From positions 5,828,001 to 5,892,000 of the forward strand of contig NZ_JARUBP010000001.1 in the NCBI RefSeq assembly GCF_029626225.1: a stretch of DNA of 64,000 nt, read 5' to 3'. Both the position numbers and the translations under genes were made by a program. The notes under the pieces were generated by a model, which saw only the letters and a list, made by a program, of their open reading frames with translations, was not told where the DNA came from and ran no database searches. This document shows, in pieces, positions 49,973 to 57,859 of the stretch; position 1 is the stretch's first letter; every line of letters begins with the position of its first letter. Origin of the DNA: Asanoa sp. WMMD1127 (lineage in GTDB: Bacteria; Actinomycetota; Actinomycetes; Mycobacteriales; Micromonosporaceae).

Positions 49973-50593
49973 TCACATCGGTCGGCCGGGATCGGGCAGC
50001 CGGTCACGCGCGGTGGGGTCGCGGTAGACGGCGAGTGCCCAGAACAGCAGCGCCATCCCCATCGCGCCGGCGTCAGGGGTGCCCACGGCGCGCTCGCCGA
50101 CGTACGACGCGCGGCCCATCCGCGGTGACAGCTCGGCGGTCGCGCGGGCGTGGTCGAACGCCTGGTTGGCGATCATCGTCCAGTCGACCGGCGGCCGGGC
50201 GGTGTGCAGGTCGTCGAGGGTGGGGCCGAGACAGTCGAGCATGGTCCGGTCGCCGACCTTGGCCTCACCGACGCGCGAGATCGCGGCCGTGCCGGCGTCG
50301 AGGCCGGCGACCAGGGCGGCGTCGTCGTCGCCGCCCCGCTCGAGGCTGGCGCCGACGTCGGTGAAGAGCAGCCCCACCAGCGGCCCGCTGGTGCCGCCGA
50401 CCTGGTCCAGGAAGTACGTGCCGGCGGTCTCGAACTCGGCCGCCAGGTCCGCGTCGTCCGGGATGCGGCCCACCGCGCCGCGCAGCCCTTCGCGCAGGTT
50501 GTCGCCGTAGTCGCCGTCACCCGCCGCCTGGTCGAGCCGGGTCAGCTCGCCGTACGCGTCCTGCGCCGCCGACAGGTAGAGCCGCATCAGCAT
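49973..50593 (-). CDS. dhaL: dihydroxyacetone kinase subunit DhaL
   Basis: 206 residues. The ADP-binding L-subunit motifs TRLDQAAGDGDYGDNLREGL, QVGGTSGPLVGLLFTDVGAS, TMLDCLGPTLDDL and MGRASYVGERAVGTPDAGAM are conserved. GDGDxGxN holds magnesium and nucleotide. It starts 7 bases after DhaK. In PTS-type systems DhaL is rephosphorylated by DhaM; no DhaM, EI or HPr gene is adjacent, so the phosphate donor is unknown. Confidence 0.92.
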   Translation of the reverse strand: MLMRLYLSAAQDAYGELTRLDQAAGDGDYGDNLREGLRGAVGRIPDDADLAAEFETAGTYFLDQVGGTSGPLVGLLFTDVGASLERGGDDDAALVAGLDAGTAAISRVGEAKVGDRTMLDCLGPTLDDLHTARPPVDWTMIANQAFDHARATAELSPRMGRASYVGERAVGTPDAGAMGMALLFWALAVYRDPTARDRLPDPGRPM

Positions 50594-50600
50594 GGCGACC

Positions 50601-51617
50601 TCACTTCCGGTAGCCCGCGGTCCAGGCCGGCGCGTCGAACAGCGCCGTCCACCCGCCGGAGGGGTGCGCCTCCATCGTCGGCTCCAGCATGGTGAGCGTG
50701 ATCGAGAAGCCCTTCATGTCGAGCGCCGGCGTGTACGGCCCGACGAGGCTGCGCTCCACCGCGATGTCCCGGGCGGCGAGCGCGTCGACGGCCTCGGCGA
50801 ACACGTTGTAGAGCTCGATGTACGTGGTGCCGCCGAGCCCGTTGACGAACAGGAACACCGATCGGCCGCCGGGCAGGTGGCTCACCACGTCGTCGACCAT
50901 CCGCTCGACCAGCTCCTCCAGCGGCGGCCGCGGGATGGTGTGCTGCGCCCGTTCGCCGTGGATGCCGACGCCGTACTCGAGCTGGCCGGGCTCGAGGTCG
51001 AACCCCGGCCGGCCGGTGACGGGCGACGTCTGGGCCAGCGAGGCGACCGCGATGCTGCGCGACCGGCCGACGACCGTCTCGCCGAGCGCCACCAGCTCGT
51101 CGAGTCCGGCGCCCCGGTCGGCGGCGGCGCCGAGCAGCTTCTCGGTGAGCACGGTGGCCCCGGTGCCCCGGCGTCCGGTCGCGGTCCGCTGGCTCTCGGT
51201 CGCGACGTCGTCGTCGACCAGCACCCGGGCGACCGGGATGCCGTCGTGCCGCAGCCGCTCCGCCGCGATGCCGAAGTTGATCCGGTCGCCCGTGTAGTTC
51301 TTCACGATGTGCAGCACGCCGGCCGGTCCGGCAGCGGCGCGGCTCCCCTCGTACACCTGGCGGTTGTGGGGTGAGGCGAAGACCCGGCCGGGCGCCGCGG
51401 CGTCGAGCATGCCCCGCCCGACGAGGCCGACGTGCATCGGCTCGTGGCCGGAGCCGCCGCCGGAGAGCAGGCCCACCTGCCGGCGCGGGTGCCGGTCGAC
51501 CGACCGCACGAAGACCGGGTCGGTGGACAGCTCCACGATGTCCGCGTGGTCGCGGGCGAAGCCGAGCAGGGCGCGGTCGACGTACTCGGACTTGGAGGCA
51601 TAGAAGGGTTCCGCCAT
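50601..51617 (-). CDS. dhaK: dihydroxyacetone kinase subunit DhaK
   Basis: 338 residues. VGLLSGGGSGHEPMHVGLVG binds the substrate region. The catalytic histidine that forms a covalent hemiaminal with dihydroxyacetone is in YGVGIHGERAQHTIP. LFVNGLGGTTYIELYNVFAE and LDMKGFSITLTMLEPTMEAH are standard. It works with DhaL next door. A sugar analogue such as erythrulose is possible because the DhaM partner is absent here. Confidence 0.93.
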   Translation of the reverse strand: MAEPFYASKSEYVDRALLGFARDHADIVELSTDPVFVRSVDRHPRRQVGLLSGGGSGHEPMHVGLVGRGMLDAAAPGRVFASPHNRQVYEGSRAAAGPAGVLHIVKNYTGDRINFGIAAERLRHDGIPVARVLVDDDVATESQRTATGRRGTGATVLTEKLLGAAADRGAGLDELVALGETVVGRSRSIAVASLAQTSPVTGRPGFDLEPGQLEYGVGIHGERAQHTIPRPPLEELVERMVDDVVSHLPGGRSVFLFVNGLGGTTYIELYNVFAEAVDALAARDIAVERSLVGPYTPALDMKGFSITLTMLEPTMEAHPSGGWTALFDAPAWTAGYRK

Positions 51618-51735
51618 CGGCCTCTCGATTCCTGGTCGGTGAGTCCATCATGCGACGGGCCCCGGGCCGCCGTCCGGGCCTCGGCGAGGCGTCACGTTCC
51701 CCCCACGACGGGCGGAATGTGGCTAGATTGCCGGC

Positions 51736-53319
51736 ATGGGACAGCCGGGCCGCCGGGCGGTGGCGCTCTGGATCGTCTTCGGCGCGGTGGCGGTGATCTC
51801 CTGCGCGCTCGTCCTGCGCCGCCCGGACCGCCTCTCCGACCTGCACATCTACTACGGCGCTGTCGAGCACCTGCGCTCCGGCCAACCGCTCTACGGCTAC
51901 GTCGCGGAGAACGGCGGCCCGTTCACCTACCCTCCGTTCGCCGCGCTGGCCCTCGGGCCGATCGCGTTGGTGCCGGAGGGTCTGCTCCAGCCACTGTGGA
52001 TGGTCGCGACGATCGCCGCGCTGGCCGCGATCGCGGCCGCGGTCGGCCGGGGTCGGCCCGACGTGGTCGCCGCGGTCGCCTGCGGCCTGCTGCTGTCCGC
52101 GCCCGCGCAGAGCAACCTGCGGTTCGGTCAGGTGAGCGTGTTCGTCGTGCTGCTGGCCCTGGTCGACGCGCTCGGGCTGACCCCGGCCCGCTACCGAGGT
52201 TGCCTGGTCGGCCTGGCCGCCGCGGTCAAGCTCACGCCGCTGCTGTTCGTGGTCTACTTCCTGGCCGCCGGCCGCCGTCGGGACGCCGCTCGCGCGTTCG
52301 GCGCCTTCGTGGGCGCGGCGGCCGTCGCTGCCCTGGTGCTGCCGGGGGAGAGCTGGACCTACTGGACCGGCACGATGCTGGAGACCGCACGCATCGGCGA
52401 CCTCGCGTCGCTGGGCAACCAGTCGGTGCAGGGCATGCTCCTGCGCCTAGGGCTGCCACCCGCGGCGCTGCCGCTCGTCTGGGCCGCGCTCGTCGGCGCC
52501 GTCTGCCTCGCCGCGTTGCTGCGGGCCCGCCGGCTGTTCCATGATGGACATTCGACGAAGGCCGCCGTGCTGGTGGGTTGCGCCACCGTCGCCGCGTCGC
52601 CGGTCTCCTGGACGCACCACCAGCTCTGGCCGGTGCTCGCCGCGATGCTGCTGATCGGCACGCGCGGCGCGGTGCACCGGGCGGCCGGCGGCGCGCTGCT
52701 CGCCGCCATGGTGCTCTCCCTCGGCGTCGTGCTGGCCGGCGTCTCCCTGACCCCGGGCGTCCAGTTCGTGCTGGAGAACGCCCGCGCCCTCGGCACCGTC
52801 GGCATCTGCGTGCTCGGCTTCGGTGCGGCTGCGGCCGCGGCCGCGCGCCGCACGGCCCGCCGGTGGACGCTCGCGGGCGCGGCCGCCGTGGCGATCGCCG
52901 TGGTCGCCGTCCAGCCGCTGCCGGCCTCGGCCGACCCGACCTTCAAGGCCTACCGGCTCGCCGACACCGCGAACCCGCGCTACTTCTACGTCTGCCGCGA
53001 CGACACGAGCTGCGCGGCGTTCATCGGTGACCTGTCGATCCGCTTCGGCGTGGTCGCCGAGAAGACGAAGGTACGCGTCAACGGCGTGGTCGGCCCGGCC
53101 GTGGCCCGGCTGGAATACCGGTCGGCGCCGGGCGGACGGCCGCGCGAGATCCCGTTGCTCCCGCTCTGGGACGCTGGTCGGGTGTTCTCGTTCCGTTCGG
53201 CCAGCCTCGCCCACGGGCGCCTGGTCGCCTACGACTCCGCCGGCAACGAGATCGCCAGTTACCGCCGCGAGCTGACGCCCGCGGCCGCCCTGGCCGGCGA
53301 GCCGCGCGGCGGGCGGTAG
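51736..53319 (+). CDS. GT87/DUF2029-type membrane glycosyltransferase with C-terminal extra domain
   Basis: 527 residues. About 400 residues of multi-span membrane protein (VALWIVFGAVAVISCALVLR, GLLLSAPAQSNLRFGQVSVF, LVGLAAAVKLTPLLFVVYFL, TVAASPVSWTHHQLWPVLAA) match the polyprenol-phosphate-mannose-dependent mannosyltransferase family, with N-terminal DLHIYYGA and the FGQVS and SWTHH motifs. Residues about 410-520 form a soluble beta-rich domain with two cysteines (YFYVCRDDTSCAAF), not typical of the family. Probable role in cell-wall lipomannan or other envelope glycan. The start is the ATG at 51736. Confidence 0.82.
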   Translation: MGQPGRRAVALWIVFGAVAVISCALVLRRPDRLSDLHIYYGAVEHLRSGQPLYGYVAENGGPFTYPPFAALALGPIALVPEGLLQPLWMVATIAALAAIAAAVGRGRPDVVAAVACGLLLSAPAQSNLRFGQVSVFVVLLALVDALGLTPARYRGCLVGLAAAVKLTPLLFVVYFLAAGRRRDAARAFGAFVGAAAVAALVLPGESWTYWTGTMLETARIGDLASLGNQSVQGMLLRLGLPPAALPLVWAALVGAVCLAALLRARRLFHDGHSTKAAVLVGCATVAASPVSWTHHQLWPVLAAMLLIGTRGAVHRAAGGALLAAMVLSLGVVLAGVSLTPGVQFVLENARALGTVGICVLGFGAAAAAAARRTARRWTLAGAAAVAIAVVAVQPLPASADPTFKAYRLADTANPRYFYVCRDDTSCAAFIGDLSIRFGVVAEKTKVRVNGVVGPAVARLEYRSAPGGRPREIPLLPLWDAGRVFSFRSASLAHGRLVAYDSAGNEIASYRRELTPAAALAGEPRGGR

Positions 53320-53341
53320 GGAGGACGAACCCGCCCGCCGC
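53306..53341 (+). terminator. hairpin at the end of the glycosyltransferase gene
   Basis: GCGGCGGGCGG (53306-53316) pairs with CCGCCCGCCGC (53331-53341), 11 bp with a 14-base loop that contains the end of the stop codon. The rest of the gap to 53571 is GC-rich with small inverted repeats and no gene. Confidence 0.6.
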
Positions 53342-53571
53342 ACAGCCCGCCGGCGACGCGTCCGGGCCGGCGCGCCGGCCGAACCGGCGCCAGGCGGATG
53401 CCGGGCAGCTTCCGCCTCCCCCGCTCGGCCCACGCCGAACCTAGGGAACAACGCCGTCGTCCGACAGAGCCGCCGGCGCGCGGCCGCCGCCTCAGATCGG
53501 GGCAGAACCCCGGTGACCTCGGGGTTAGGGCCGTCTTCAAGATCGCAGACGGATGGCGGCCGGATGGCGGT

Positions 53572-56500
53572 TCAGTGCGGGAGGTCGGCCAGGGCGGTCC
53601 CGGCCCGCTCGTCGAGCCGGGGAAAGCCGTGCTCCCGGGCCAGGGCGCGGCCTTCGTCGATCCGTTGGCGGGCCGCGTCGGCCCGGCCCAGCCGGCCGAG
53701 CGCCACGCCCTGGGCGATCGCCACCTCGGCCCGCTGGTAGGCCAGGTCGCACTCCCGGCTGCGCCGCTCCGTGGCGGCCAGCACGGTGAGCGCCCGCTCC
53801 AGTCGCCCTTCGGCGATCGCCAACTCCGCCTCGGCCAGCTCGATCAGCCCGATCACGACCGGGTCGAAGGAACCGGGCGACCGGTCCCGGATCTCCGCTG
53901 CCAACCGTCCGCTGCGCCGTGCCTCGTCCAGGTCGGAGCGTTCGACGGCGAGCAGGCTCAGCTCGGCGTACGCGTGCGCCACGGTGTCCTGGCGGCCCAG
54001 CTCGTCGAGGAGGGCGGCGGCGCTCTCCAGCCGGGTGCGCGCCAGCTCGAGTTGCCCCGCGTCCCGGGCGGAGAGGCCGGCGTTGAAGGTCACCATCGCC
54101 AGCAGCCGGCTCGACCCGGTCTCGCGGGCGATGTCGCCGGCCCGCTCGAAATGCGCCAGGGCCTCGACCGGCCGGCCCGCGTTGTGCTCGAGGTTGCCCA
54201 GGTTGCCGAGGGCGACGCCTTCCGCGTTGCGCCAGCCGAGCTCGCCGCTGAGCCGCAGGTCCTCCTGGAAGCACTGGGCTGCCGCCGGCACGTCACCCAT
54301 CCGCGAGTGCACGAGACCGAGGTGGCCCACGGCGACGGCCTGGCCCTCCCGCCAGCCCACCGAACGGGCCAACCGCACCGCTTCCTCGTACGAGCCGGTC
54401 GCGTCGGAGTGCCGTCCGCGCCGGCGCTGGGCGTCGCCCAGGCCGAGGTGGTGCAGCGCCCGGCCGTGCGTGGCGTCGTCGGCCTCGGCCGCGGCGAGGC
54501 CGGCGGCGGACACCGCCCCGAGGTCGAGCCAGGCGGCCGTGCCCGCCAGGTACCCCCGCAACCGGGCCGCCAGCCGCCAGGCGAGACCGTCCAGGCCGGA
54601 CTCGCGTGCGACGTCGACCGCCCGCAGCAGGTTGCCGCGCTCCGTCGCGAGCCAGGACCGCGGGTCGCCCGGGTCGACTCGGGGCGGTCGGGCCGCGACG
54701 GCGCTCGCGAGCAGCGGCTCGGCCTCGGGATAGAGCCGGCGGCCGGCCGCGTCGAGGCCGTCCAGGAACCAGTCGAGCGTCGCGGCCGCCGCCGCCCGCC
54801 GGGCGTCCGGCGCATCGTCGGCGAGCAGCTCGACGCCGAACGCCCGGGGCAGGTCGTGCAGCACCAGCCGCCCGGGCGCTGGCTCCTCGACGAGGTGGAC
54901 GGCGCGCAGCCGCTCGATGTCGGCGCTCGACGCGAACTCGGCGACGGCCGCCACCGGCAGGGCGTCGAACGGCAGGCCGGCGAGCAACCGGAAGGCCCGC
55001 TGGGCCTGCTCCGGCAGCCCGGCATAGGTCGAGCCCAGCACCGACCGCACTCCGGCTGCCATGTCACCCGGGTTGTCCAGGGCCGTCAGCCGCTGGGCGC
55101 GCAGCGCCCCGACCTGGGCGTCGAGCCGCTGGGCGGGGGCGTCGGCGAGGTTGGCGGCGACGATCCGGATCGCCAGCGGCAGCCCGCCGCACAGCTCGAC
55201 CAGGTCCGCCGCCGCGGCCGGCTCGGCCGCGACGCGCGCGGCGCCGACCACGCGGGTGAGCACGTCGAGCCCGTCGCGCGGCCGGAGCGTCCGCAGGCGC
55301 ACGCGGTCGGTCGCGTGGCTGGCCCGCAGGCCCGGCAGGGTGTCGCGGCTCGTCACCAACACGAAGCTCGCGCCGCCGCCCGGCAGCAGGTCGCGCACCT
55401 GGGCCGCGGATCGGGCGTTGTCGAGCACGACCAGGCAGCCCTTGGCGGCGGTGCGGGCCCGGAACGAGGCGGCTGCCTCGTCCACATCGGACGGCAGCTC
55501 CGCGCGCGGCACGCCGAGGGCGACCAGCAGGCGGTGCAGCGCGGCCAATGGCGCCAACGGCTGCTCGTGGGCGTCGTAGCCCCGCAGGTCGACGAACAGC
55601 GTGCCACCGGGGAAGCGGGCGGCGTGCCGGTGCCCGAACCGCACGGCGAGCGCGGTCTTCCCGACCCCGGCGATGCCGGTGACCAGGGCGATCCGCGGCC
55701 CGGCGAGGTCGTCGGCGAGCGCGGCGAGGGCGGCCAGCTCGCTGTCGCGCCCGCTCAGCAGGGGCACGTCGAGGGGGAGCTGGTTGACCGGCGTCGCGGG
55801 CGGGGCGGGCGGTGGCGAGGGTGGTGGCGCGGCCGGCAGCCCGCCCTCGTGCAGCACCGGATCGTCGCGCAGGATCCGCCGCTCGAGCTCCGCCACCAAC
55901 CAGGCCGGGTCCAGCCCGTGCCGGTCGCGCAGCAGCCGCCGCACGTCCCGGACCACCGCGAGAGCGTCCATCCGCCGGCCGGCGCGGAACAACGCCAGCA
56001 TCAGCAGCGCCACTGCCCGGTCCCGTTCGGGGTCGGTGTCGACGAGCTCGCGCAGCATCGCGATCGGCTCGTCGTGAGCGCCCAGCCGGATCCGCGCCTC
56101 GGCCAGCACCTCGATCGCATCAGCCCGTTGGGCGGCGAGCCGGTCCCGCACCGGCCCGGCGTACGGCGCCTCGACGTCGGCCAGGGCCGGACCGGTCCAG
56201 AGGCCCAAAGCCGTGCGGGCGGGGCGGACCACGGCCGTCCAGGCGCCCCGGCCGGCCGCGGCGGTCGCCCGGGCCAGGTGGCGCTGGAACACGCGCTCGT
56301 CGACGTCGGTCGGGTCGGTGGACAGCTCGTACCCGCCGCCGCGGGTCCCGATCGTGACCTGCGCGCCGGCCAGCTCCTTGCGCAGGGCGGCGACGTCGTT
56401 CTGCAGCTGGGTGCGGGCCGTGGCCGGCGGTGCGGCGCCCCAGATCGCGGCGCCGAGCTCCTTCGTGGACACCGCCCGGCTCCCGGCCTGCAGCAGGTAG

Positions 56501-56601
56501 GCGAAGACGGCCCGCCGCCGAGGCCGCTCCAGCCGCATCCAGCCGGCGCCGTCGCGCACCTGCACCGGCCCGAGCAGGCGGAACCGAACTTGATCACCCA
56601 T
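53572..56601 (-). CDS. AfsR-like regulator (winged helix - BTAD - NB-ARC - TPR)
   Basis: 1009 residues. An OmpR-type winged helix is at 1-95 (RFRLLGPVQVRDGAGWMRLE, QLQNDVAALRKELAGAQVTI), BTAD at about 96-250 (RTALGLWTGPALADVEAPYA, LDPAWLVAELERRILRDDPV). A Pro-rich linker leads to NB-ARC with Walker A VTGIAGVGKTALAVRFGHRH near 314 and LFVDLRGYDAHEQPLAPLAA. TPR repeats fill about 700-960. AfsR-like proteins activate secondary metabolism after effector or kinase input. Divergent from the PadR-ABC operon; the 21-bp palindrome lies between them. Confidence 0.93.
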   Translation of the reverse strand: MGDQVRFRLLGPVQVRDGAGWMRLERPRRRAVFAYLLQAGSRAVSTKELGAAIWGAAPPATARTQLQNDVAALRKELAGAQVTIGTRGGGYELSTDPTDVDERVFQRHLARATAAAGRGAWTAVVRPARTALGLWTGPALADVEAPYAGPVRDRLAAQRADAIEVLAEARIRLGAHDEPIAMLRELVDTDPERDRAVALLMLALFRAGRRMDALAVVRDVRRLLRDRHGLDPAWLVAELERRILRDDPVLHEGGLPAAPPPSPPPAPPATPVNQLPLDVPLLSGRDSELAALAALADDLAGPRIALVTGIAGVGKTALAVRFGHRHAARFPGGTLFVDLRGYDAHEQPLAPLAALHRLLVALGVPRAELPSDVDEAAASFRARTAAKGCLVVLDNARSAAQVRDLLPGGGASFVLVTSRDTLPGLRASHATDRVRLRTLRPRDGLDVLTRVVGAARVAAEPAAAADLVELCGGLPLAIRIVAANLADAPAQRLDAQVGALRAQRLTALDNPGDMAAGVRSVLGSTYAGLPEQAQRAFRLLAGLPFDALPVAAVAEFASSADIERLRAVHLVEEPAPGRLVLHDLPRAFGVELLADDAPDARRAAAAATLDWFLDGLDAAGRRLYPEAEPLLASAVAARPPRVDPGDPRSWLATERGNLLRAVDVARESGLDGLAWRLAARLRGYLAGTAAWLDLGAVSAAGLAAAEADDATHGRALHHLGLGDAQRRRGRHSDATGSYEEAVRLARSVGWREGQAVAVGHLGLVHSRMGDVPAAAQCFQEDLRLSGELGWRNAEGVALGNLGNLEHNAGRPVEALAHFERAGDIARETGSSRLLAMVTFNAGLSARDAGQLELARTRLESAAALLDELGRQDTVAHAYAELSLLAVERSDLDEARRSGRLAAEIRDRSPGSFDPVVIGLIELAEAELAIAEGRLERALTVLAATERRSRECDLAYQRAEVAIAQGVALGRLGRADAARQRIDEGRALAREHGFPRLDERAGTALADLPH

Positions 56602-56628
56602 GGCGCGACATCATACGGCTCCACTCGG

Positions 56629-56649
56629 TGTATACGCTCAGCGTATACA
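56629..56649. promoter_or_regulatory. perfect 21-bp palindrome, likely PadR operator
   Basis: TGTATACGCT, a central C, and the exact inverted copy of the first ten bases. It lies 20 bases before the PadR ATG at 56670 and 28 bases before the AfsR-like ATG. ATGTAT/ATACAT half-sites are typical of PadR regulators. Both divergent genes could be repressed. Confidence 0.8.
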
Positions 56650-56669
56650 TGTGGTGTATGGTCCTCGTC

Positions 56670-57191
56670 ATGAGCGTCCCCCTGACCCTGCTCGGCCTGC
56701 TCGAGCGCGAGCCCAGCCACGGCTACGACCTCAAGCGCGACTACGACACGTTCTTCGGCCGGGGCAAGCCGCTCCCGTTCGGCCAGGTCTACGCGACCCT
56801 GGCCCGGCTGGCCCGCGACGGCAAGGTGGTGATCGCGGTCGAGCCCGGCGACGGTCCGGAGCGCAAGCGCTACGTCATCACCGAGACCGGCGCCTCCGAG
56901 GTCGACGCCTGGCTGGTCGAGCCGCTCGAGCCCGAGCCGCACCTGCAGACCGTGCTGTTCGCCAAGGTGGTGCTCGCGCTCATGCTCGGCCGCCCGGCGG
57001 AGGAATATCTCGACACGCAGCGCCGGGCACACCTGGCCCGGATGCGCGAGCTGACCGAGGTCAAGCGCTCCGGCAACCTGGTCGACGGGCTGCTGGCCGA
57101 CCACGGCCTGTTCCACCTGGAGGCCGACCTGCGGTGGATCGACACGACGGTCGCCCGGCTCGGCGCCCTGGCGAAGGCGGTGGCCCGATGA
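56670..57191 (+). CDS. PadR-family transcriptional regulator
   Basis: 173 residues. The winged HTH MSVPLTLLGLLEREPSHGYD, LPFGQVYATLARLARDGKVV and RKRYVITETGASEVDAWLVE is followed by a helical dimerisation domain (AHLARMRELTEVKRSGNLVD). ATG 56670 is taken; ATG 56658 would also work. Its stop overlaps the ABC ATPase ATG, so it controls an efflux operon, probably through the 21-bp palindrome upstream. The ligand is unknown and could be the exported compound. Confidence 0.9.
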   Translation: MSVPLTLLGLLEREPSHGYDLKRDYDTFFGRGKPLPFGQVYATLARLARDGKVVIAVEPGDGPERKRYVITETGASEVDAWLVEPLEPEPHLQTVLFAKVVLALMLGRPAEEYLDTQRRAHLARMRELTEVKRSGNLVDGLLADHGLFHLEADLRWIDTTVARLGALAKAVAR

Positions 57192-57859
57192 TCGAGGCGC
57201 GCGACGTCACGCTCTCCTTCGGGGAGACGCCGGCGCTGCGGGGCGCGAGCCTGGCGGTGGCCGAGGGCGAGATCCTCGCCGTCATGGGCCCGAGCGGCTC
57301 GGGCAAGTCGACACTGCTGCACTGCCTGGCCGGCATCCTGGTGCCCGACTCGGGCGAGATCCACTTCGCGGGCCGGCGGATCGACCGCCTCGACGAGGGC
57401 GCCCGCAGCGCCCTGCGCCGCGACCGGTTCGGCTTCGTCTTCCAGTTCGGCCAGCTCGTCCCCGAGCTGACCGCGGTCGAGAACGTGGCGTTGCCGCTGC
57501 TGCTGGCCGGCACGCGGCGGCGGGCGGCGGTGGCTGAGGCGAGCGCCTGGTTCGGCCGCCTCGACCTCGACGGCCTGCAGCAGCGCCGCTCCGGCGAGCT
57601 GTCCGGCGGCCAGGCGCAGCGGGTCGCGCTGGCCCGGGGGCTGGTGGCCCGGCCGCGGGTGCTGTTCGCCGACGAGCCGACCGGCTCCCTCGACTCGCTG
57701 ACCGGCGAGCAGGTGATGGACCTGCTGGTCGGCTCGGCCCGCGAGCAGGGCACCACCGTCGTCGTGGTCACCCACGAGGCCCGGGTCGCCGCGTACGCCG
57801 ATCGGGAGGTCATCGTCCGCGACGGTCGCGTGGCCGTGGGCCAGGCGGCGCTGTCGTGA
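57188..57859 (+). CDS. ABC transporter ATP-binding protein, LolD/MacB-like
   Basis: 223 residues. Walker A VMGPSGSGKSTLLHCLAGIL, Q-loop FVFQFGQLVPELTAVENVAL, signature RSGELSGGQAQRVALARGLV, Walker B RVLFADEPTGSLDSLTGEQV and the His of VVVVTHEARVAAYAD are intact. It should power the FtsX-like permease that starts 4 bases before its end. Start ATG 57188 overlaps the PadR stop. Confidence 0.93.
   Translation: MIEARDVTLSFGETPALRGASLAVAEGEILAVMGPSGSGKSTLLHCLAGILVPDSGEIHFAGRRIDRLDEGARSALRRDRFGFVFQFGQLVPELTAVENVALPLLLAGTRRRAAVAEASAWFGRLDLDGLQQRRSGELSGGQAQRVALARGLVARPRVLFADEPTGSLDSLTGEQVMDLLVGSAREQGTTVVVVTHEARVAAYADREVIVRDGRVAVGQAALS

Noticed and set aside
53398-56673. Long rightward open frame opposite the AfsR-like gene
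   Set aside because: It is the GC-skewed shadow of the AfsR-like gene, without domain motifs.
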